A stretch of DNA of 64,000 nucleotides from Blattabacterium sp. (Cryptocercus punctulatus) str. Cpu (GTDB taxonomy: Bacteria; Bacteroidota; Bacteroidia; Flavobacteriales; Blattabacteriaceae). The translations under genes and the position numbers were made by a program. The DNA is taken from the NCBI RefSeq assembly GCF_000236405.1, contig NC_016621.1, forward strand, positions 218,501-282,500, in the 5' to 3' direction. Under the pieces are notes generated by a model, which made no database searches, was not told the origin of the DNA, and worked only from the letters and a program-made list of their open reading frames with translations. Shown here piece by piece: positions 8,588-19,771 of this stretch. The stretch's first letter is position 1. Every line of letters begins with the position of its first letter.

Positions 8588-10159
8588 ATGAAAAAATTGA
8601 TATTGATAATTTTAGATGGTTGGGGTTTATCTTCTTCTGAAAAATCTTATAGATCGGCTATTCATATTGCTAAAACTCCATTTATGGATTATTGTTATAA
8701 ACATTATCCATTTAGTAAATTACAAGCATCTGGTTTATCTGTAGGATTACCATCAGGACAAATGGGAAATTCAGAAGTAGGTCATATAAATTTAGGATCT
8801 GGTAGAAAAGTAATTCAAAGTTTAGAAGAAATAAATAATTCTATTAAAAATAAATTTTTTCAAAAAAAAGTAAATTCTATTTTTGATTATATTTTTTATA
8901 CTAAAAAAAGAATTCATTTTATTGGTTTATTATCAGATGGTGGTGTACATTCACATATAAATCATCTTTTTTATTTGCTTAAAATAGCTCATAAAAAACA
9001 GATCAATAATGTTTTTGTACATGCATTTACAGATGGACGTGATACTTCTCCTAAGAAAGGAATTTTTTATTTAAAAAATCTTTTGTCTTTTATGAAAAAA
9101 AATATTGGAAAATTATCTTCTGTTATTGGAAGATATTATTCCATGGATCGAGATAAACGATGGGAAAGAACTAAAATAGCATATGATGCTATCGTTCATT
9201 CAAAAGGATATTATTGTAAATCCGATAATATATTAAAATATATAGAATATTCTTATAATAAAGGTATTACTGATGAATTTTTAAAACCTATAATAAGTGT
9301 TGATAATTTTGGAAATCCTATTTCTAAAATAGAAAAAGAAGATGTAGTTTTTTGTTTTAATTTTCGTTCAGATCGATCAAGACAATTAACCGAATTTTTA
9401 ACAAATAATCTTGAAAAGAATACGAAGAGTAATTCACTTTCTAAAATAGATAAATTAAATTTATATTATATAACTATGACTTGTTATAATCCTAAATATA
9501 AAAATATTAATGTTCTTTTCAAAAAAAAAAATTTATCAAATACTTTAGGAGAAATATTAGAAAAAGAAGGTAAAAAACAAATTCGTATAGCTGAAACCGA
9601 AAAATACCCACATGTTACTTTTTTTTTCTCAGGAGGCCGTGAAATTCCATTTATTGGAGAAACTCGGATTTTATGTAAATCTCCTAAAGTTACTACTTAT
9701 GATCAAAAACCTGAAATGAATGCAAAACAAATTGTAAATAAAATTATTCCTGAATTAAAAAAAAAAGAAGTTGATTTTATTTGTTTAAACTTTGCAAATC
9801 CGGATATGGTAGGTCATACTGGAAAAATGAAAGAAACAATAAGAGCATGTGAATTTGTTGATTATTGTACAAAAATTTGTTCCGAAGAAGCTATAAAAAA
9901 TTCATATACAGTTATTATAGTTGGAGATCATGGAAATGCCGATTATATGATTAATCCGGATGGAAGTCCAAATACTTATCATTCTAGTTCTTTTGTTCCT
10001 TTTATTCTTTTGGATCAAATATATAAAAATAATAAAAATATTCTTTTAAAAAAAATTGCATCTTTATCAGATGTTACTCCTACTATTCTTCAATTAATGA
10101 ATTTACCGAAACCTAGTATTATGAATGGAATATCTATAATAAAAAAGATAAATAAATAG
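8588..10159 (+). CDS. gpmI: 2,3-bisphosphoglycerate-independent phosphoglycerate mutase
   Basis: 523 residues. Interconverts 3- and 2-phosphoglycerate in glycolysis using two Mn ions. The N-terminal metal site begins LIILDGWGLS; the phosphorylated serine is Ser62 in MGNSEVGHINLGSGR. FTDGRDTSP, VIGRYYSMDRDKRWER, FNFRSDRSRQLTEF and VGDHGNADYM complete the active site. It follows tsf with no gap and precedes map by 5 nt. With pgk and eno in the same window it supplies lower glycolysis. Confidence 0.97.
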   Translation: MKKLILIILDGWGLSSSEKSYRSAIHIAKTPFMDYCYKHYPFSKLQASGLSVGLPSGQMGNSEVGHINLGSGRKVIQSLEEINNSIKNKFFQKKVNSIFDYIFYTKKRIHFIGLLSDGGVHSHINHLFYLLKIAHKKQINNVFVHAFTDGRDTSPKKGIFYLKNLLSFMKKNIGKLSSVIGRYYSMDRDKRWERTKIAYDAIVHSKGYYCKSDNILKYIEYSYNKGITDEFLKPIISVDNFGNPISKIEKEDVVFCFNFRSDRSRQLTEFLTNNLEKNTKSNSLSKIDKLNLYYITMTCYNPKYKNINVLFKKKNLSNTLGEILEKEGKKQIRIAETEKYPHVTFFFSGGREIPFIGETRILCKSPKVTTYDQKPEMNAKQIVNKIIPELKKKEVDFICLNFANPDMVGHTGKMKETIRACEFVDYCTKICSEEAIKNSYTVIIVGDHGNADYMINPDGSPNTYHSSSFVPFILLDQIYKNNKNILLKKIASLSDVTPTILQLMNLPKPSIMNGISIIKKINK

Positions 10160-10164
10160 ATATT

Positions 10165-10986
10165 ATGGTTAAAACAATTGAAGAAATAATTCTTATAAAG
10201 AAAAGTGCTTTTTTAGCATCAAAAACATTAGGAATGTTAACTAAAGAAGTAAAACCAGGTATAAATACACTTTATTTAGATAAACTTGCTGAAACTTTTA
10301 TTCGTGATCATGGAGGTACTCCTGCATTTTTGGGATTATATGATTTTCCAAATACTTTATGTGTTTCTCCTAATTACCAAGTTGTACATGGAGTTCCTAA
10401 TCAAAATACCTTATATGAAGGAGATATTTTATCTATAGATTGTGGTGTATATATGAATGGCTTTTATGGAGAACATGCTTATACTTTTGAAGTTGGGAAT
10501 GTTTCTAGTAAAATAAAAAAATTTCTTAATTGTTCAAAAAAATCTCTTTATATTGGATTATCTAAATGTAAAAAAGGAAATTATGTTGGTGATATAGGAT
10601 ATTCTATACAATCTTATATTGAAAATTATGGATATAGTGTGATAAAAAATCTTGTAGGTCATGGATTAGGAAAAAAAATGCACGAAAATCCTCAAATACC
10701 TAATTTTGGAAAAAAAGGAGAAGGTATCAAATTAAAGGAAGGTTTTGTTCTTTCTATAGAACCAATGGTTAATAAAGGAACTCCTGAAATCATCTTTCAT
10801 AAAGATGGTTGGACTATTACAACTTTAGATAAAGATCTTTCTGCACATTATGAACATAATGTAGCTATTGTTGATGGACTCCCTTGTTTACTTTCTACTT
10901 ACCGTTATATTTATAATGAACTTAATATTAATTCTTTAGAAGAAGAATTCTTTCAAAATGAAAAAATTAATATTGATAATTTTTAA
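10165..10986 (+). CDS. map: Methionine aminopeptidase, type I
   Basis: 273 residues. Removes the initiator Met from nascent proteins. Pita-bread fold with metal ligands Asp92 (LSIDCGVYMNGF), His166 (GHGLGKKMHENP), Glu199 (LSIEPMV) and Glu230 (HYEHNVAI). The second ligand, normally Asp in a GFxGD motif, reads Glu103 here (GFYGEHAYTF), a conservative but unusual change. Last gene before the gap that precedes rpsL. Confidence 0.95.
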   Translation: MVKTIEEIILIKKSAFLASKTLGMLTKEVKPGINTLYLDKLAETFIRDHGGTPAFLGLYDFPNTLCVSPNYQVVHGVPNQNTLYEGDILSIDCGVYMNGFYGEHAYTFEVGNVSSKIKKFLNCSKKSLYIGLSKCKKGNYVGDIGYSIQSYIENYGYSVIKNLVGHGLGKKMHENPQIPNFGKKGEGIKLKEGFVLSIEPMVNKGTPEIIFHKDGWTITTLDKDLSAHYEHNVAIVDGLPCLLSTYRYIYNELNINSLEEEFFQNEKINIDNF

Positions 10987-11072
10987 TTAAATTTTTGAAT
11001 TTTAATTGTAATTTGTTATTAATTAATATAATTTGTTTCCTTTGTATATTCTAAAAAAAATTGAAATAAAAT

Positions 11073-11453
11073 ATGCCTACTATACAACAATTAATTAGAA
11101 AAGGTAGATCATCTATTTCTAAAAAAAGAAAATCTGTTGCATTAGGATTTTGTCCTCAACGAAGAGGTGTTTGTACACGGGTTTATACAACTACTCCAAA
11201 AAAACCTAATTCTGCTATGCGAAAAGTTGCTCGTGTACGTTTTACAAATGGTAAAGAAGTTATTTGTTATATAACTGGAGAAGGTCATAATCTTCAAGAA
11301 CATTCTATAGTATTAGTAAAAGGTGGTAGAGTAAAGGATTTACCAGGAGTAAAATATAAAATTGTACGAGGAGCTCGTGATACTGCCGGAGTAAATGGAA
11401 GAAAAAAGAGCAGAAGTAAGTATGGAGCTAAAATTTCTAAAAAAGAAAAATAA
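11073..11453 (+). CDS. rpsL: 30S ribosomal protein S12
   Basis: 126 residues, with the decoding-site loops [16 protein letters not shown] and [17 protein letters not shown] intact; no residue change typical of streptomycin resistance was noticed. First gene of the str-S10-spc-alpha superoperon. The 86-nt upstream gap (10987-11072) should hold the promoter, but I see only imperfect TAnnTTTG-like sequences there (such as TATAATTTG). Confidence 0.97.
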   Translation: MPTIQQLIRKGRSSISKKRKSVALGFCPQRRGVCTRVYTTTPKKPNSAMRKVARVRFTNGKEVICYITGEGHNLQEHSIVLVKGGRVKDLPGVKYKIVRGARDTAGVNGRKKSRSKYGAKISKKEK

Positions 11454-11465
11454 TTTCTATCTAAA

Positions 11466-11942
11466 ATGAGAAAAATAAAGAAAAAAAGAAAAATATATTT
11501 TCCTGATCCACAATTTAATGATCCTCTAGTTTCTCGTTTTATTAATCATTTAATGAAAAATGGAAAAAAAAATTTAGCATATAAAATATTTTATGATGCT
11601 ATGAAAGAAATAGAAAAGATTAAAGAAAAAGAAGAAAAATCAGCATTAGAAATATGGAAAAATGGATTAAAAAATGTAATGCCTCATGTAGAGGTAAAAA
11701 GTCGTCGTATGGGAGGATCTAATATTCAAATTCCTATTCCTATTTCTTCCAATAGTAAAATAACAAAAGGTATGAAATTACTTATATCTTGTGCTTCTAT
11801 TAGAAGTGAAAAAAAAATGTCAAGTAAATTAGCTTTTGAAATATTAGATGCACATAAAGAACAAGGAGAAGCAATAAAAAGAAAAGAAAATATCCATAAA
11901 ATTGCCGAAGCTAATAAAGCTTTTTCTCATTTTAGATTTTAG
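11466..11942 (+). CDS. rpsG: 30S ribosomal protein S7
   Basis: 158 residues, with [21 protein letters not shown], then [20 protein letters not shown] and [21 protein letters not shown]. It nucleates assembly of the 30S head and contacts tRNA at the E and P sites. 12 nt after rpsL and 4 nt before the chosen fusA start. Confidence 0.97.
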   Translation: MRKIKKKRKIYFPDPQFNDPLVSRFINHLMKNGKKNLAYKIFYDAMKEIEKIKEKEEKSALEIWKNGLKNVMPHVEVKSRRMGGSNIQIPIPISSNSKITKGMKLLISCASIRSEKKMSSKLAFEILDAHKEQGEAIKRKENIHKIAEANKAFSHFRF

Positions 11943-11946
11943 AAAA

Positions 11947-14079
11947 ATGAAAAGGAACTTAAAATATACAAGAAATATAGGAATTGCGGCACATATTGAT
12001 GCAGGTAAAACTACAACTACAGAAAGAATTTTATTTTATACTGGAATAAATCATAAAATCGGTGAAGTACATGATGGTGCTGCAACAATGGATTGGATGT
12101 TACAAGAACAAGAACGTGGAATTACTATTACTTCTGCTGCTACATTTTGTGAATGGATTTACAAAAATAAAAAATACCAAATTAATATTATTGATACTCC
12201 AGGTCATGTTGATTTTACGGTAGAAGTAGAAAGATCATTGAGAATATTAGATGGAATGGTAGTTTTATTTAGTGCAGTAGATGGTGTAGAACCACAATCA
12301 GAAACAATATGGAGACAAGCAGATAAATATAATATTCCTAGAATAGCTTTTGTAAATAAAATGGACCGTCAAGGATCAGATTTTTTTAATGTTTGTTTAC
12401 AAATGAAAAAAATGTTGGGGGCTAATTCTATTCCATTACAAATTCCTATTGGATATGGAGATAATTTTATTGGAGTTGTAGATTTAATATCTAATAAAGC
12501 TATTGTATGGGATGAAAATAATTATGGTATTACCTATCAAGAAGGTCCTATCCCATTTGAAATGAAGAATATTGTAAAAAAATATCAAAATAAGATTATT
12601 GAATCTTTATCGGAGTATGATGATGTTATTATGGAAAAATTTTTGTATAATTCTTCTTCTATTTCTGAAGAAGAAATTATAAATTCTTTGCAAAAGAATA
12701 CAATAAATATGAGAATAATTCCTGTATTTTGCGGTTCTTCTTTTAAGAATAAAGGAGTACAAGCAATGTTAGATGGAGTATGTCGTTACCTACCTTCTCC
12801 TCTTGAAGTTAAAGATATTGTAGGAGTTAATCCTATTAATCAAAAAATAGAAACGAGAAAAGCTAGTGAAAAAGATCCTTTTTCTGCTTTAGCGTTTAAA
12901 ATATCTAGTGATCCATTTGTAGGAAAATTAGCTTTTTTTAGAGTATATTCTGGTAAAGTTCATGCTGGTTCATATAGTTTAAATACAAGATCTGGAAATA
13001 AAGAACGTATTTCTAGAATATATCAAATGCATGCTAATAAACAAAATCCTATTGGTAGTATAGAGGCAGGAGATATTGCTGCTATAGTAGGATTTAAAGA
13101 TATTAAAACAGGGGATACTTTATGTGATGAAAAATTTCCAATTCTTTTAGAAAGTATATCTTTTCCAGATCCGGTTATTGGTATAGCGATTGAACCTAAA
13201 TTTAAGTCAGATATAGATAAAATGAGTTTAGCACTATCTAAATTAATGGAAGAGGATCCTACTTTTCAAGTACGAACGGATAATTATACCGGACAAACTA
13301 TTATTTCTGGTATGGGAGAATTACATTTAGAAATTCTTATAGACCGTATGAAAAGAGAATTTAAAGTAGAAGTAAATCAGGGTAAACCAAAAGTAGAATA
13401 TAAAGAAGCTTTAACAGATTTAGTAGAACATAGAGAAATTTATAAAAAACAAACTGGAGGTAGAGGAAAATATGCAGATATATTATTTCGAGTAGAGCCG
13501 GGTAATATAGGGACATATGGATTAGAATTTATTAATAAAATAAAAGGTGGAAATATACCTAAAGAATATATTCCTTCTATAGAAAAAGGATGTAAAGAAA
13601 TGATGAAAAATGGACCTTTATTAGGATATGAAATTGATAGTGCAAAAGTTACAGTATTAGATGGATCTTATCATTCTGTGGATTCTGATCAGTTATCTTT
13701 TGAAATAGCTGGTAAACTTGGTTTTAGAGCTGCCATAAAAAAATCTAATCCTGTTTTATTAGAACCAATTATGAAGTTAGAAGTAATAATTCCAGAAGAA
13801 AATATGGGAGATATTATAGGAGATTTAAATCGAAGAAGAGGGATGATTCGAAGTATGGATAATCGAAAAAATATCAAAGTGATTCAAGCAATAGTTCCAT
13901 TATCTGAAATGTTTGGATATGTTACTATATTACGTACACTTTCTTCTGGAAGGGGTAATTCAGTTATGGAGTTCTCTCATTATGATATAGTTCCAAAAAA
14001 TATTACGGATAATATTATTATGGGAAATAATTGTGTAACTAATAAAGAAAAAAAAATAATAAAAAATAAAAAGTATTGA
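11947..14079 (+). CDS. fusA: Elongation factor G
   Basis: 710 residues. GTPase that drives translocation. GTPase motifs are [16 protein letters not shown] (G1), [11 protein letters not shown] (G2), [18 protein letters not shown] (G3) and [10 protein letters not shown] (G4). Domain IV and V motifs follow ([34 protein letters not shown]). The frame is open further upstream into rpsG, but ATG 11947 gives the family's normal N-terminus ([20 protein letters not shown]), so I start there. Confidence 0.97.
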   Translation: MKRNLKYTRNIGIAAHIDAGKTTTTERILFYTGINHKIGEVHDGAATMDWMLQEQERGITITSAATFCEWIYKNKKYQINIIDTPGHVDFTVEVERSLRILDGMVVLFSAVDGVEPQSETIWRQADKYNIPRIAFVNKMDRQGSDFFNVCLQMKKMLGANSIPLQIPIGYGDNFIGVVDLISNKAIVWDENNYGITYQEGPIPFEMKNIVKKYQNKIIESLSEYDDVIMEKFLYNSSSISEEEIINSLQKNTINMRIIPVFCGSSFKNKGVQAMLDGVCRYLPSPLEVKDIVGVNPINQKIETRKASEKDPFSALAFKISSDPFVGKLAFFRVYSGKVHAGSYSLNTRSGNKERISRIYQMHANKQNPIGSIEAGDIAAIVGFKDIKTGDTLCDEKFPILLESISFPDPVIGIAIEPKFKSDIDKMSLALSKLMEEDPTFQVRTDNYTGQTIISGMGELHLEILIDRMKREFKVEVNQGKPKVEYKEALTDLVEHREIYKKQTGGRGKYADILFRVEPGNIGTYGLEFINKIKGGNIPKEYIPSIEKGCKEMMKNGPLLGYEIDSAKVTVLDGSYHSVDSDQLSFEIAGKLGFRAAIKKSNPVLLEPIMKLEVIIPEENMGDIIGDLNRRRGMIRSMDNRKNIKVIQAIVPLSEMFGYVTILRTLSSGRGNSVMEFSHYDIVPKNITDNIIMGNNCVTNKEKKIIKNKKY

Positions 14080-14083
14080 CAAT

Positions 14084-14389
14084 ATGGGTCATAATATAAA
14101 AATTAAATTAAAATCTTACGATTATAATTTATTAGATAAATCTGCTGAAAAAATTGTAAGCTCTGTTTTGCCAACAGGAGTTATTTTGAATGGTCCAGTA
14201 CCATTACCTACTGAAAAAAAAATATTTACAGTTTTACGTTCCCCCCATGTAAATAAAAAATCTAGAGAACAATTTATGCTTCCAACTCATAAAAGACTGT
14301 TACAAATTCATAATGCATCGTCCAAAACAGTAGATGCTTTGATGAAATTAGAATTACCAAGTGGAGTTGAAGCTGAAATTAAAGTATAA
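14084..14389 (+). CDS. rpsJ: 30S ribosomal protein S10
   Basis: 101 residues, with [40 protein letters not shown] and the [12 protein letters not shown] block. It begins the S10 section 4 nt after fusA. It is also the NusE partner in transcription antitermination in other bacteria. Confidence 0.97.
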   Translation: MGHNIKIKLKSYDYNLLDKSAEKIVSSVLPTGVILNGPVPLPTEKKIFTVLRSPHVNKKSREQFMLPTHKRLLQIHNASSKTVDALMKLELPSGVEAEIKV

Positions 14390-14394
14390 ATAAA

Positions 14395-15036
14395 ATGAAT
14401 GGATTAATAGGTATCCATCTTGGTATGAGTAGTATTTTTTCCCAAGATGGAAAAAATATTCCATGTACTATTATCAAAATTGGTCCATGTTATATAGTAC
14501 AGATAAAAACTATAAAAAAAGATGGTTATTCATCTATTCAATTAGGAATAGAAGATAAAAATAAAAAAAATACGACTAATTCTTTAAAAGGACATTTTAA
14601 AAAAGCTGGGATTACCCCAAAAAAAAAACTTATAGAAATTAGAAATGTTTTTTTGATAGATAAAAAATATTTTAAATTAGGTAGTAAAATAAATCCAGAT
14701 TTCCTTATAGAAGGAGAATTAGTTGACGTAAAAGGAATTTCTAAAGGTAAGGGATTTCAAGGTGTTGTAAAAAGACATAAATTTTCAGGAGTTGGAGAAA
14801 AAACTCATGGTCAACATAATCGTTTAAGATCTCCTGGATCTGTTGGAGCTGGATCGGATCCTTCACGTATTTTCAAAGGGAAAAAAATGGCTGGAAGAAT
14901 GGGTGGAGGAAATGTAACTATTCAAAATTTGAAAATATTAAAAATAGATATATCTAAAAATATTTTAATATTAAAGGGGTCTGTTCCAGGAAATAAAAAT
15001 TCATATTTAATGATAAAGAAAAAAAAATGGAATTAA
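14395..15036 (+). CDS. rplC: 50S ribosomal protein L3
   Basis: 213 residues, with [20 protein letters not shown] at the N-terminus, then [41 protein letters not shown] and [10 protein letters not shown]. Early-assembly protein near the peptidyl-transferase centre. Its 3' end overlaps the rplD start by 10 nt. Confidence 0.97.
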   Translation: MNGLIGIHLGMSSIFSQDGKNIPCTIIKIGPCYIVQIKTIKKDGYSSIQLGIEDKNKKNTTNSLKGHFKKAGITPKKKLIEIRNVFLIDKKYFKLGSKINPDFLIEGELVDVKGISKGKGFQGVVKRHKFSGVGEKTHGQHNRLRSPGSVGAGSDPSRIFKGKKMAGRMGGGNVTIQNLKILKIDISKNILILKGSVPGNKNSYLMIKKKKWN

Positions 15037-15656
15037 AAATTTTGGATATTAAAGGAAATTATACAGATCGAAAAATTGAATTTAATGAAAAATTTTTTGG
15101 TAAAAAGTCTTATGATCATTCTATTTATTTAGAAATAAAGAGATATTTATCTGCACAGCGTCAAGGAACACATAAATCTAAAGAAAGAGGAGATTTATCT
15201 GGAAGTACTAGAAAATTACATAGGCAAAAAGGAACTGGTGGGTCTAGAAAAGGTAATATTAAAAATCCTATATTTAGAGGAGGTGGAAGAATTTTTGGAC
15301 CACGTCCTAGACATTATTTTGAAAAAATAAATAAATTAACAAAGAATTTAGTAAAAAAAACAATTATAGGATATAAATTAAAGGAAAATAAAGTAAAAAT
15401 TATAGAAGATTTTCAATTAAAAATTCCAAAAACTAAATTTATATTAAAAATATTGAAATTTTTGAAATTAGAAAATAAAAAATCATTAATGATAATTGAA
15501 AAACCAAATAAAAATTTATATTTATCATCTAGAAATTTAAAAAATTTTAAATTATTAAATATCAATGAATTAAATAGTTATTCTCTATTAAATTCTTTAT
15601 ATATTATTTTTTCTGAAAATTCAATGAAAAAAATTTATGAAATATTGAATAATTAG
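15027..15656 (+). CDS. rplD: 50S ribosomal protein L4
   Basis: 209 residues. The extended loop that lines the exit tunnel is visible ([20 protein letters not shown], then [20 protein letters not shown]). Basic, AT-driven Lys/Asn/Ile enrichment is strong in the C-terminal half. Starts inside rplC (10-nt overlap). Confidence 0.96.
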   Translation: MELKILDIKGNYTDRKIEFNEKFFGKKSYDHSIYLEIKRYLSAQRQGTHKSKERGDLSGSTRKLHRQKGTGGSRKGNIKNPIFRGGGRIFGPRPRHYFEKINKLTKNLVKKTIIGYKLKENKVKIIEDFQLKIPKTKFILKILKFLKLENKKSLMIIEKPNKNLYLSSRNLKNFKLLNINELNSYSLLNSLYIIFSENSMKKIYEILNN

Positions 15657-15664
15657 TTATATAT

Positions 15665-15955
15665 ATGATTTTAATCAAACCTGTTATTACGAATAAATCT
15701 TCTATAAATGAAAAGCAAACTTGTTATACTTTTTTTGTATGTATAAAAAGTAATAAAAATCAAATAAAAAAAGAAATAAATAAAGTATTTGGTGTTACTA
15801 TAAAAAAAATTCGAACTATGATTTATCCTAGAAAAGATAAATCTAAATATACTAAAAAAGGATTTTTATATGGAAAAACAATTAGATTGAAAAAGGCTAT
15901 TATTCAATTAAAAGAAAATCAAAAAATTGATTTTTTAAATCAAAAAAAAATTTAA
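15665..15955 (+). CDS. rplW: 50S ribosomal protein L23
   Basis: 96 residues. Begins LIKPVITNKSSINEKQTCYT and has the KKEINKVFGVTIKKIRTM core. It sits at the tunnel exit and docks trigger factor and SRP in other bacteria. 8 nt after rplD; rplB begins on the next base after its stop. Confidence 0.95.
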   Translation: MILIKPVITNKSSINEKQTCYTFFVCIKSNKNQIKKEINKVFGVTIKKIRTMIYPRKDKSKYTKKGFLYGKTIRLKKAIIQLKENQKIDFLNQKKI

Positions 15956-16780
15956 ATGTCAGTAAAAAAAATAAAACCTACAACACCTAGTCAACGATTT
16001 AAAATTATTAATAATTTTGATGAAATTACAAATTTTAATCCTGAAAAGTCTTTGACAAAAGGAAAATGTAAATCTGGAGGTAGAAATAATTTTGGAAGAA
16101 TGACTATGCGTTATTTCGGAGGTGGGCATAAAAAAAAATATAGAATAATTGATTTTAAAAGAAGAAAATTTGGAATATCAGCTATTATAAAATCTATAGA
16201 ATATGACCCAAATCGATCTTCTTTTATTTCTCTTTTACATTATAAAGATGGAGAAAAACATTATATTTTAGCTATAAATGGATTTAAAATAGGACAAAAA
16301 GTTATATCTGGAAAAAAAGTTCCTTTGAATATAGGTAATTCAACTTTTTTAAGTGAAATTCCATTAGGAACAAATATTTCTTGTATAGAATTAATTCCTG
16401 GACAAGGAGCTAAAATAGCTAGGAGTGCAGGATCTTATGCACAATTATTTGCAAAAGAAGGAAAATATGCAACTATAAAATTTCCTTCTGGAGAATTAAG
16501 AATAGTTTTGGTTTCTTGTATGGCTACTATCGGTATAGTTTCTAATTTAGATCATCAATTAGAAATATATGGAAAAGCTGGTAAAAATCGACATCTTGGA
16601 AGAAGACCTAGAACTAGAGGAGTAGCTATGAATCCAGTGGATCATCCTATGGGAGGAGGAGAAGGGAAAGCTTCTGGTGGTATACCTAGAAGTAGAAAAG
16701 GAATACCTTCTAAAGGATTTAGAACCCGGACTAAAAAGAAATATTCAGATAAATATATTTTGCAAAGAAGAAAAAAATAA
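15956..16780 (+). CDS. rplB: 50S ribosomal protein L2
   Basis: 274 residues. Shows [40 protein letters not shown] and the active-site loop [21 protein letters not shown]2 is needed for subunit joining and peptidyl transfer. Zero spacing after rplW. Confidence 0.98.
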   Translation: MSVKKIKPTTPSQRFKIINNFDEITNFNPEKSLTKGKCKSGGRNNFGRMTMRYFGGGHKKKYRIIDFKRRKFGISAIIKSIEYDPNRSSFISLLHYKDGEKHYILAINGFKIGQKVISGKKVPLNIGNSTFLSEIPLGTNISCIELIPGQGAKIARSAGSYAQLFAKEGKYATIKFPSGELRIVLVSCMATIGIVSNLDHQLEIYGKAGKNRHLGRRPRTRGVAMNPVDHPMGGGEGKASGGIPRSRKGIPSKGFRTRTKKKYSDKYILQRRKK

Positions 16781-16792
16781 ATTTTTTATATT

Positions 16793-17077
16793 ATGGCAAG
16801 ATCTTTAAAAAAAGGACCATTTGTTTCTCAAAAATTGTATAAAAAAGTTTTGAAAAATATTAAACTTGAAAAAAAATCTATTATTAAAACATGGTCTAGA
16901 CCATCTACAATTATTCCAGATTTTATAGGACAAACTTTTGCAGTTCATAATGGAAGACAATTTATTAATGTGTATATTACAGAAAATATGATTGGTCATA
17001 AATTAGGTGAATTTTCTCCTACTCGTACTTTTAGAGGCCATTCTGGTTCTAAAAATAAATTAAAAGTAAAAAGTTAG
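16793..17077 (+). CDS. rpsS: 30S ribosomal protein S19
   Basis: 94 residues, with [40 protein letters not shown] and [14 protein letters not shown]. It forms part of the 30S head with S13. 12 nt after rplB. Confidence 0.97.
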   Translation: MARSLKKGPFVSQKLYKKVLKNIKLEKKSIIKTWSRPSTIIPDFIGQTFAVHNGRQFINVYITENMIGHKLGEFSPTRTFRGHSGSKNKLKVKS

Positions 17078-17093
17078 AATTTTCTTAAAAAAA

Positions 17094-17459
17094 ATGAATT
17101 TTAAAGAAAAAACTATTGTTTCAGGGTCTTTAAATAGAATCCGAAGTTCTCCAAGAAAAATAAGATTAGTAGTTGATATTATTCGTAATAAAGAAATTAA
17201 AAATGCTTTGGATATATTAAAATATAGTAAAAAACATAGAATTTCTATTTCATTAAGAAAATTATTAATTTCTTTATTATCCAATTATAAAAAAAAATAT
17301 ATGGAAGATAATATTGATGAAAAATCTTTATGTATAAAGGAAATTAGAGTTGATCAAGGAAAAACTTTAAAAAGATTACGTCCTGTACCTCAAGGTAGAG
17401 GTCATAAAATTAGAAAAAGATCAAGTAATGTAGTAGTTACTTTAGGAAAGAGAAAATAA
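17094..17459 (+). CDS. rplV: 50S ribosomal protein L22
   Basis: 121 residues. Core blocks are [20 protein letters not shown] and the tunnel beta-hairpin [19 protein letters not shown]. The hairpin helps form the exit-tunnel constriction. 16 nt after rpsS. Confidence 0.96.
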   Translation: MNFKEKTIVSGSLNRIRSSPRKIRLVVDIIRNKEIKNALDILKYSKKHRISISLRKLLISLLSNYKKKYMEDNIDEKSLCIKEIRVDQGKTLKRLRPVPQGRGHKIRKRSSNVVVTLGKRK

Positions 17460-17472
17460 AAGTAAAATATAT

Positions 17473-18189
17473 ATGGGACAAAAAACTAATCCAATTGTTA
17501 ATCGTTTAGGGATTGTTATGGGCTGGCAATCTAGTTGGTGTAATAATTATAAGGATAGAATACAAGAGGATTTTAAAGTTAGAAGGTATATAGAAACTCG
17601 TTTACTTAAAGGAATTGTTTCTCGAATTTTTATAGATAGAACTCTAAAATTTATAACGATAACTATTAGAACATCTAGACCAGCTCTTGTTATAGGAAAA
17701 AGAGGAGAAGAAGTGGATACTATTAGAAAAGAATTAAGAAAATTTACTCAAAAAGAAGTTCAAATTAATATATCTGAAGTAAGAAGACCAGAGTTAGATG
17801 CCCCTTTAGTAGCTAAAGGATTGGTTAGACAATTGGAAAATAGAATATCTTATAAAAAAATAATTAAATTATCTATTATTTCAGCTATGAGAATGAATGC
17901 TCAAGGTATAAAAATTCAGATTTCTGGAAGATTGAATGGATCTGAAATGGCTAGACGAGAATCTTATAAAGAAGGTCGAATTTCTCTTGGGACTTTTCGG
18001 GCAGATGTTGATTATCATATGGAAGTTGCTCATACAGTTTATGGAACTATCGGGATAAAAGTTTGGATTATGAAAGGAGAAATATATGGAAAAAAAGAAT
18101 TATCTCCATTATTTGGATTACAACAACAAAAAAATCACGTTTTTATAATAATAAATTTTCTGCTTTTAAATAAAAAGAAAAAATATTAA
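17473..18189 (+). CDS. rpsC: 30S ribosomal protein S3
   Basis: 238 residues. The KH domain has [20 protein letters not shown] and [20 protein letters not shown]; the C-terminal domain has [20 protein letters not shown] and [16 protein letters not shown]. The last 25 or so residues (after ELSPLFG) are Lys/Phe/Ile rich and diverged. 13 nt after rplV. Confidence 0.97.
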   Translation: MGQKTNPIVNRLGIVMGWQSSWCNNYKDRIQEDFKVRRYIETRLLKGIVSRIFIDRTLKFITITIRTSRPALVIGKRGEEVDTIRKELRKFTQKEVQINISEVRRPELDAPLVAKGLVRQLENRISYKKIIKLSIISAMRMNAQGIKIQISGRLNGSEMARRESYKEGRISLGTFRADVDYHMEVAHTVYGTIGIKVWIMKGEIYGKKELSPLFGLQQQKNHVFIIINFLLLNKKKKY

Positions 18190-18228
18190 TTTTTTTATTA
18201 ATATAATATCTAATTATTATTTTTATGT

Positions 18229-18648
18229 ATGTTACAACCAAAAAAAACAAAATATAAAAAAAATCAAAAAGGTAGAATCCGGGGTAATGCTTCAAAAGGA
18301 CTTATTCTTTCAAGAGGATTATATGGAATAAAAGCGATGGAAGGTACGTGGATTACATCTAGACAATTAGAAGCTGCTCGTGTAGCTGCTACTAGATATA
18401 TGAAAAGAGAAGGAAGATTGTGGATAAATATTTTTCCAGATAAACCAATAACAAAAAAACCACAAGAAGTTCGTATGGGAAAAGGAAAAGGACCTGTAGA
18501 ATTTTGGGTATCTATTGTTAAACCTGGAAGAATATTATTTGAAATAGATGGTGTAGAAATGATCATTGCTAAGGAAGCATTAAGATTAGCTTCTCAAAAA
18601 TTTCCTATAAAAATGAAATTTATTTTTTCAAAAGAATTTGTAGAATGA
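18229..18648 (+). CDS. rplP: 50S ribosomal protein L16
   Basis: 139 residues. Blocks are [40 protein letters not shown] and [20 protein letters not shown]. Binds near the A-site tRNA elbow. Overlaps rpmC by 4 nt (ATGA). Confidence 0.97.
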   Translation: MLQPKKTKYKKNQKGRIRGNASKGLILSRGLYGIKAMEGTWITSRQLEAARVAATRYMKREGRLWINIFPDKPITKKPQEVRMGKGKGPVEFWVSIVKPGRILFEIDGVEMIIAKEALRLASQKFPIKMKFIFSKEFVE

Positions 18649-18854
18649 AAAAATATTCGGAAATTCAAATTTTATCTATTAATGATATTAAAATAAATAT
18701 ACAAATTCAAAAAAAAATTTATCAAAAAATGAAATTTGATCAAGTTTTAAATTTTAAAAAAAATTTTATAAAAATTAGGATTTTGAGAAGATATATCGCT
18801 AAATTAAAAACTGAATTAAATAAAAAAATAAATGATAATAAATCAGGAAAATAA
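18645..18854 (+). CDS. rpmC: 50S ribosomal protein L29
   Basis: 69 residues. Weakly conserved overall, but the C-terminal [16 protein letters not shown] matches L29, and its place between rplP and rpsQ is diagnostic. It overlaps the rpsQ start by 23 nt. Confidence 0.9.
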   Translation: MKKYSEIQILSINDIKINIQIQKKIYQKMKFDQVLNFKKNFIKIRILRRYIAKLKTELNKKINDNKSGK

Positions 18855-19122
18855 TAGTATTACTATTCCTAGAAGAAATAGTAGAAAACAAAGAATAGGA
18901 ATAGTAGTTAGTAATAAAATGAATAAAACAATTATTGTTTCTGAAACTAAAAAAGTAAAACATAAATATTACGGAAAAAGTATTTTAAAAAAGAAAAAAT
19001 ATATGGTTCATGATGAAGAAAATATATCCAAAAATGGCGATAAAGTAAAGATTATGGAAATAAAACCTATTAGTAAAAATAAATGTTGGAGATTAATTTC
19101 TGTTTTAGGTAAAATCGGATAA
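18832..19122 (+). CDS. rpsQ: 30S ribosomal protein S17
   Basis: 96 residues from the only in-frame ATG (18832), which lies 23 nt inside rpmC. The core runs [20 protein letters not shown], then [20 protein letters not shown] and [12 protein letters not shown]. The first 15 residues are an extension compared with other S17 proteins, so a non-ATG start further in cannot be excluded. Confidence 0.93.
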   Translation: MIINQENNSITIPRRNSRKQRIGIVVSNKMNKTIIVSETKKVKHKYYGKSILKKKKYMVHDEENISKNGDKVKIMEIKPISKNKCWRLISVLGKIG

Positions 19123-19123
19123 T

Positions 19124-19495
19124 ATGTTACAACAAGAATCTAGATGTAGAGTTTCTGATAATTCAGGAGCAAAAGTAGCTTTAATTATTCGTGTTCTAGG
19201 AGGATCTAAAAAAAAATATGCTTTTTTAGGTGATTCGATAGTTGTTACAATAAAATCGGCTATTTCTAGTGGTGGTATAGTAAAAAAAGGACAAATTGCT
19301 AAAGCAATAATAATTAGAACAAAAAAAAGAACGAGAAGAAAAGATGGATCTTATATAAGTTTTGATGATAATGCTTGTGTTTTAATAAATCCTTCTGGTG
19401 AGATGATGGGAACTCGAGTTTTTGGACCAGTAGCAAGAGAGTTAAGAGATTTGGAATATATGAAAATTATTTCTTTAGCTCAAGAAGTTTTATAA
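19124..19495 (+). CDS. rplN: 50S ribosomal protein L14
   Basis: 123 residues. Shows [20 protein letters not shown], then [20 protein letters not shown] and [14 protein letters not shown]. It forms intersubunit bridges and is the RsfS docking protein; rsfS is at the left end of this window. One base after rpsQ. Confidence 0.97.
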   Translation: MLQQESRCRVSDNSGAKVALIIRVLGGSKKKYAFLGDSIVVTIKSAISSGGIVKKGQIAKAIIIRTKKRTRRKDGSYISFDDNACVLINPSGEMMGTRVFGPVARELRDLEYMKIISLAQEVL

Positions 19496-19525
19496 AGTTA
19501 TATATAAAAGTTTATTTATTTAAAT

Positions 19526-19771
19526 ATGATAAAAAAAGGAGATAAAATTTCGATTTTATCAGGAAATTATAAGGGGTTAAAAGGAGTAATTTCAAAAGTT
19601 TTTCCAAAAAAAAAAAAAGTTATTGTATTTGGAATAAATATGATTCAAAAACATATTAAACCTAATGCAAAAAATCCTAAAGGAGGAATTATAAAAAAAG
19701 AAGCTCCTATACATATATCTAATTTAAAAAAAGAAGAAAAAAAGAAAATAGATGATTCCTTATCAGTCTAG
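19526..19771 (+). CDS. rplX: 50S ribosomal protein L24 (short)
   Basis: 81 residues against about 100-105 in most bacteria. The KOW motif (IKKGDKISILSGNYKGLKG) and the KHIKPNAKNPKGGIIKKEAP block are intact, so the C-terminal tail is what is missing. A 13-A homopolymer (19606-19618) encodes the four lysines of FPKKKKVIV. It overlaps rplE by 20 nt. Confidence 0.94.
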   Translation: MIKKGDKISILSGNYKGLKGVISKVFPKKKKVIVFGINMIQKHIKPNAKNPKGGIIKKEAPIHISNLKKEEKKKIDDSLSV

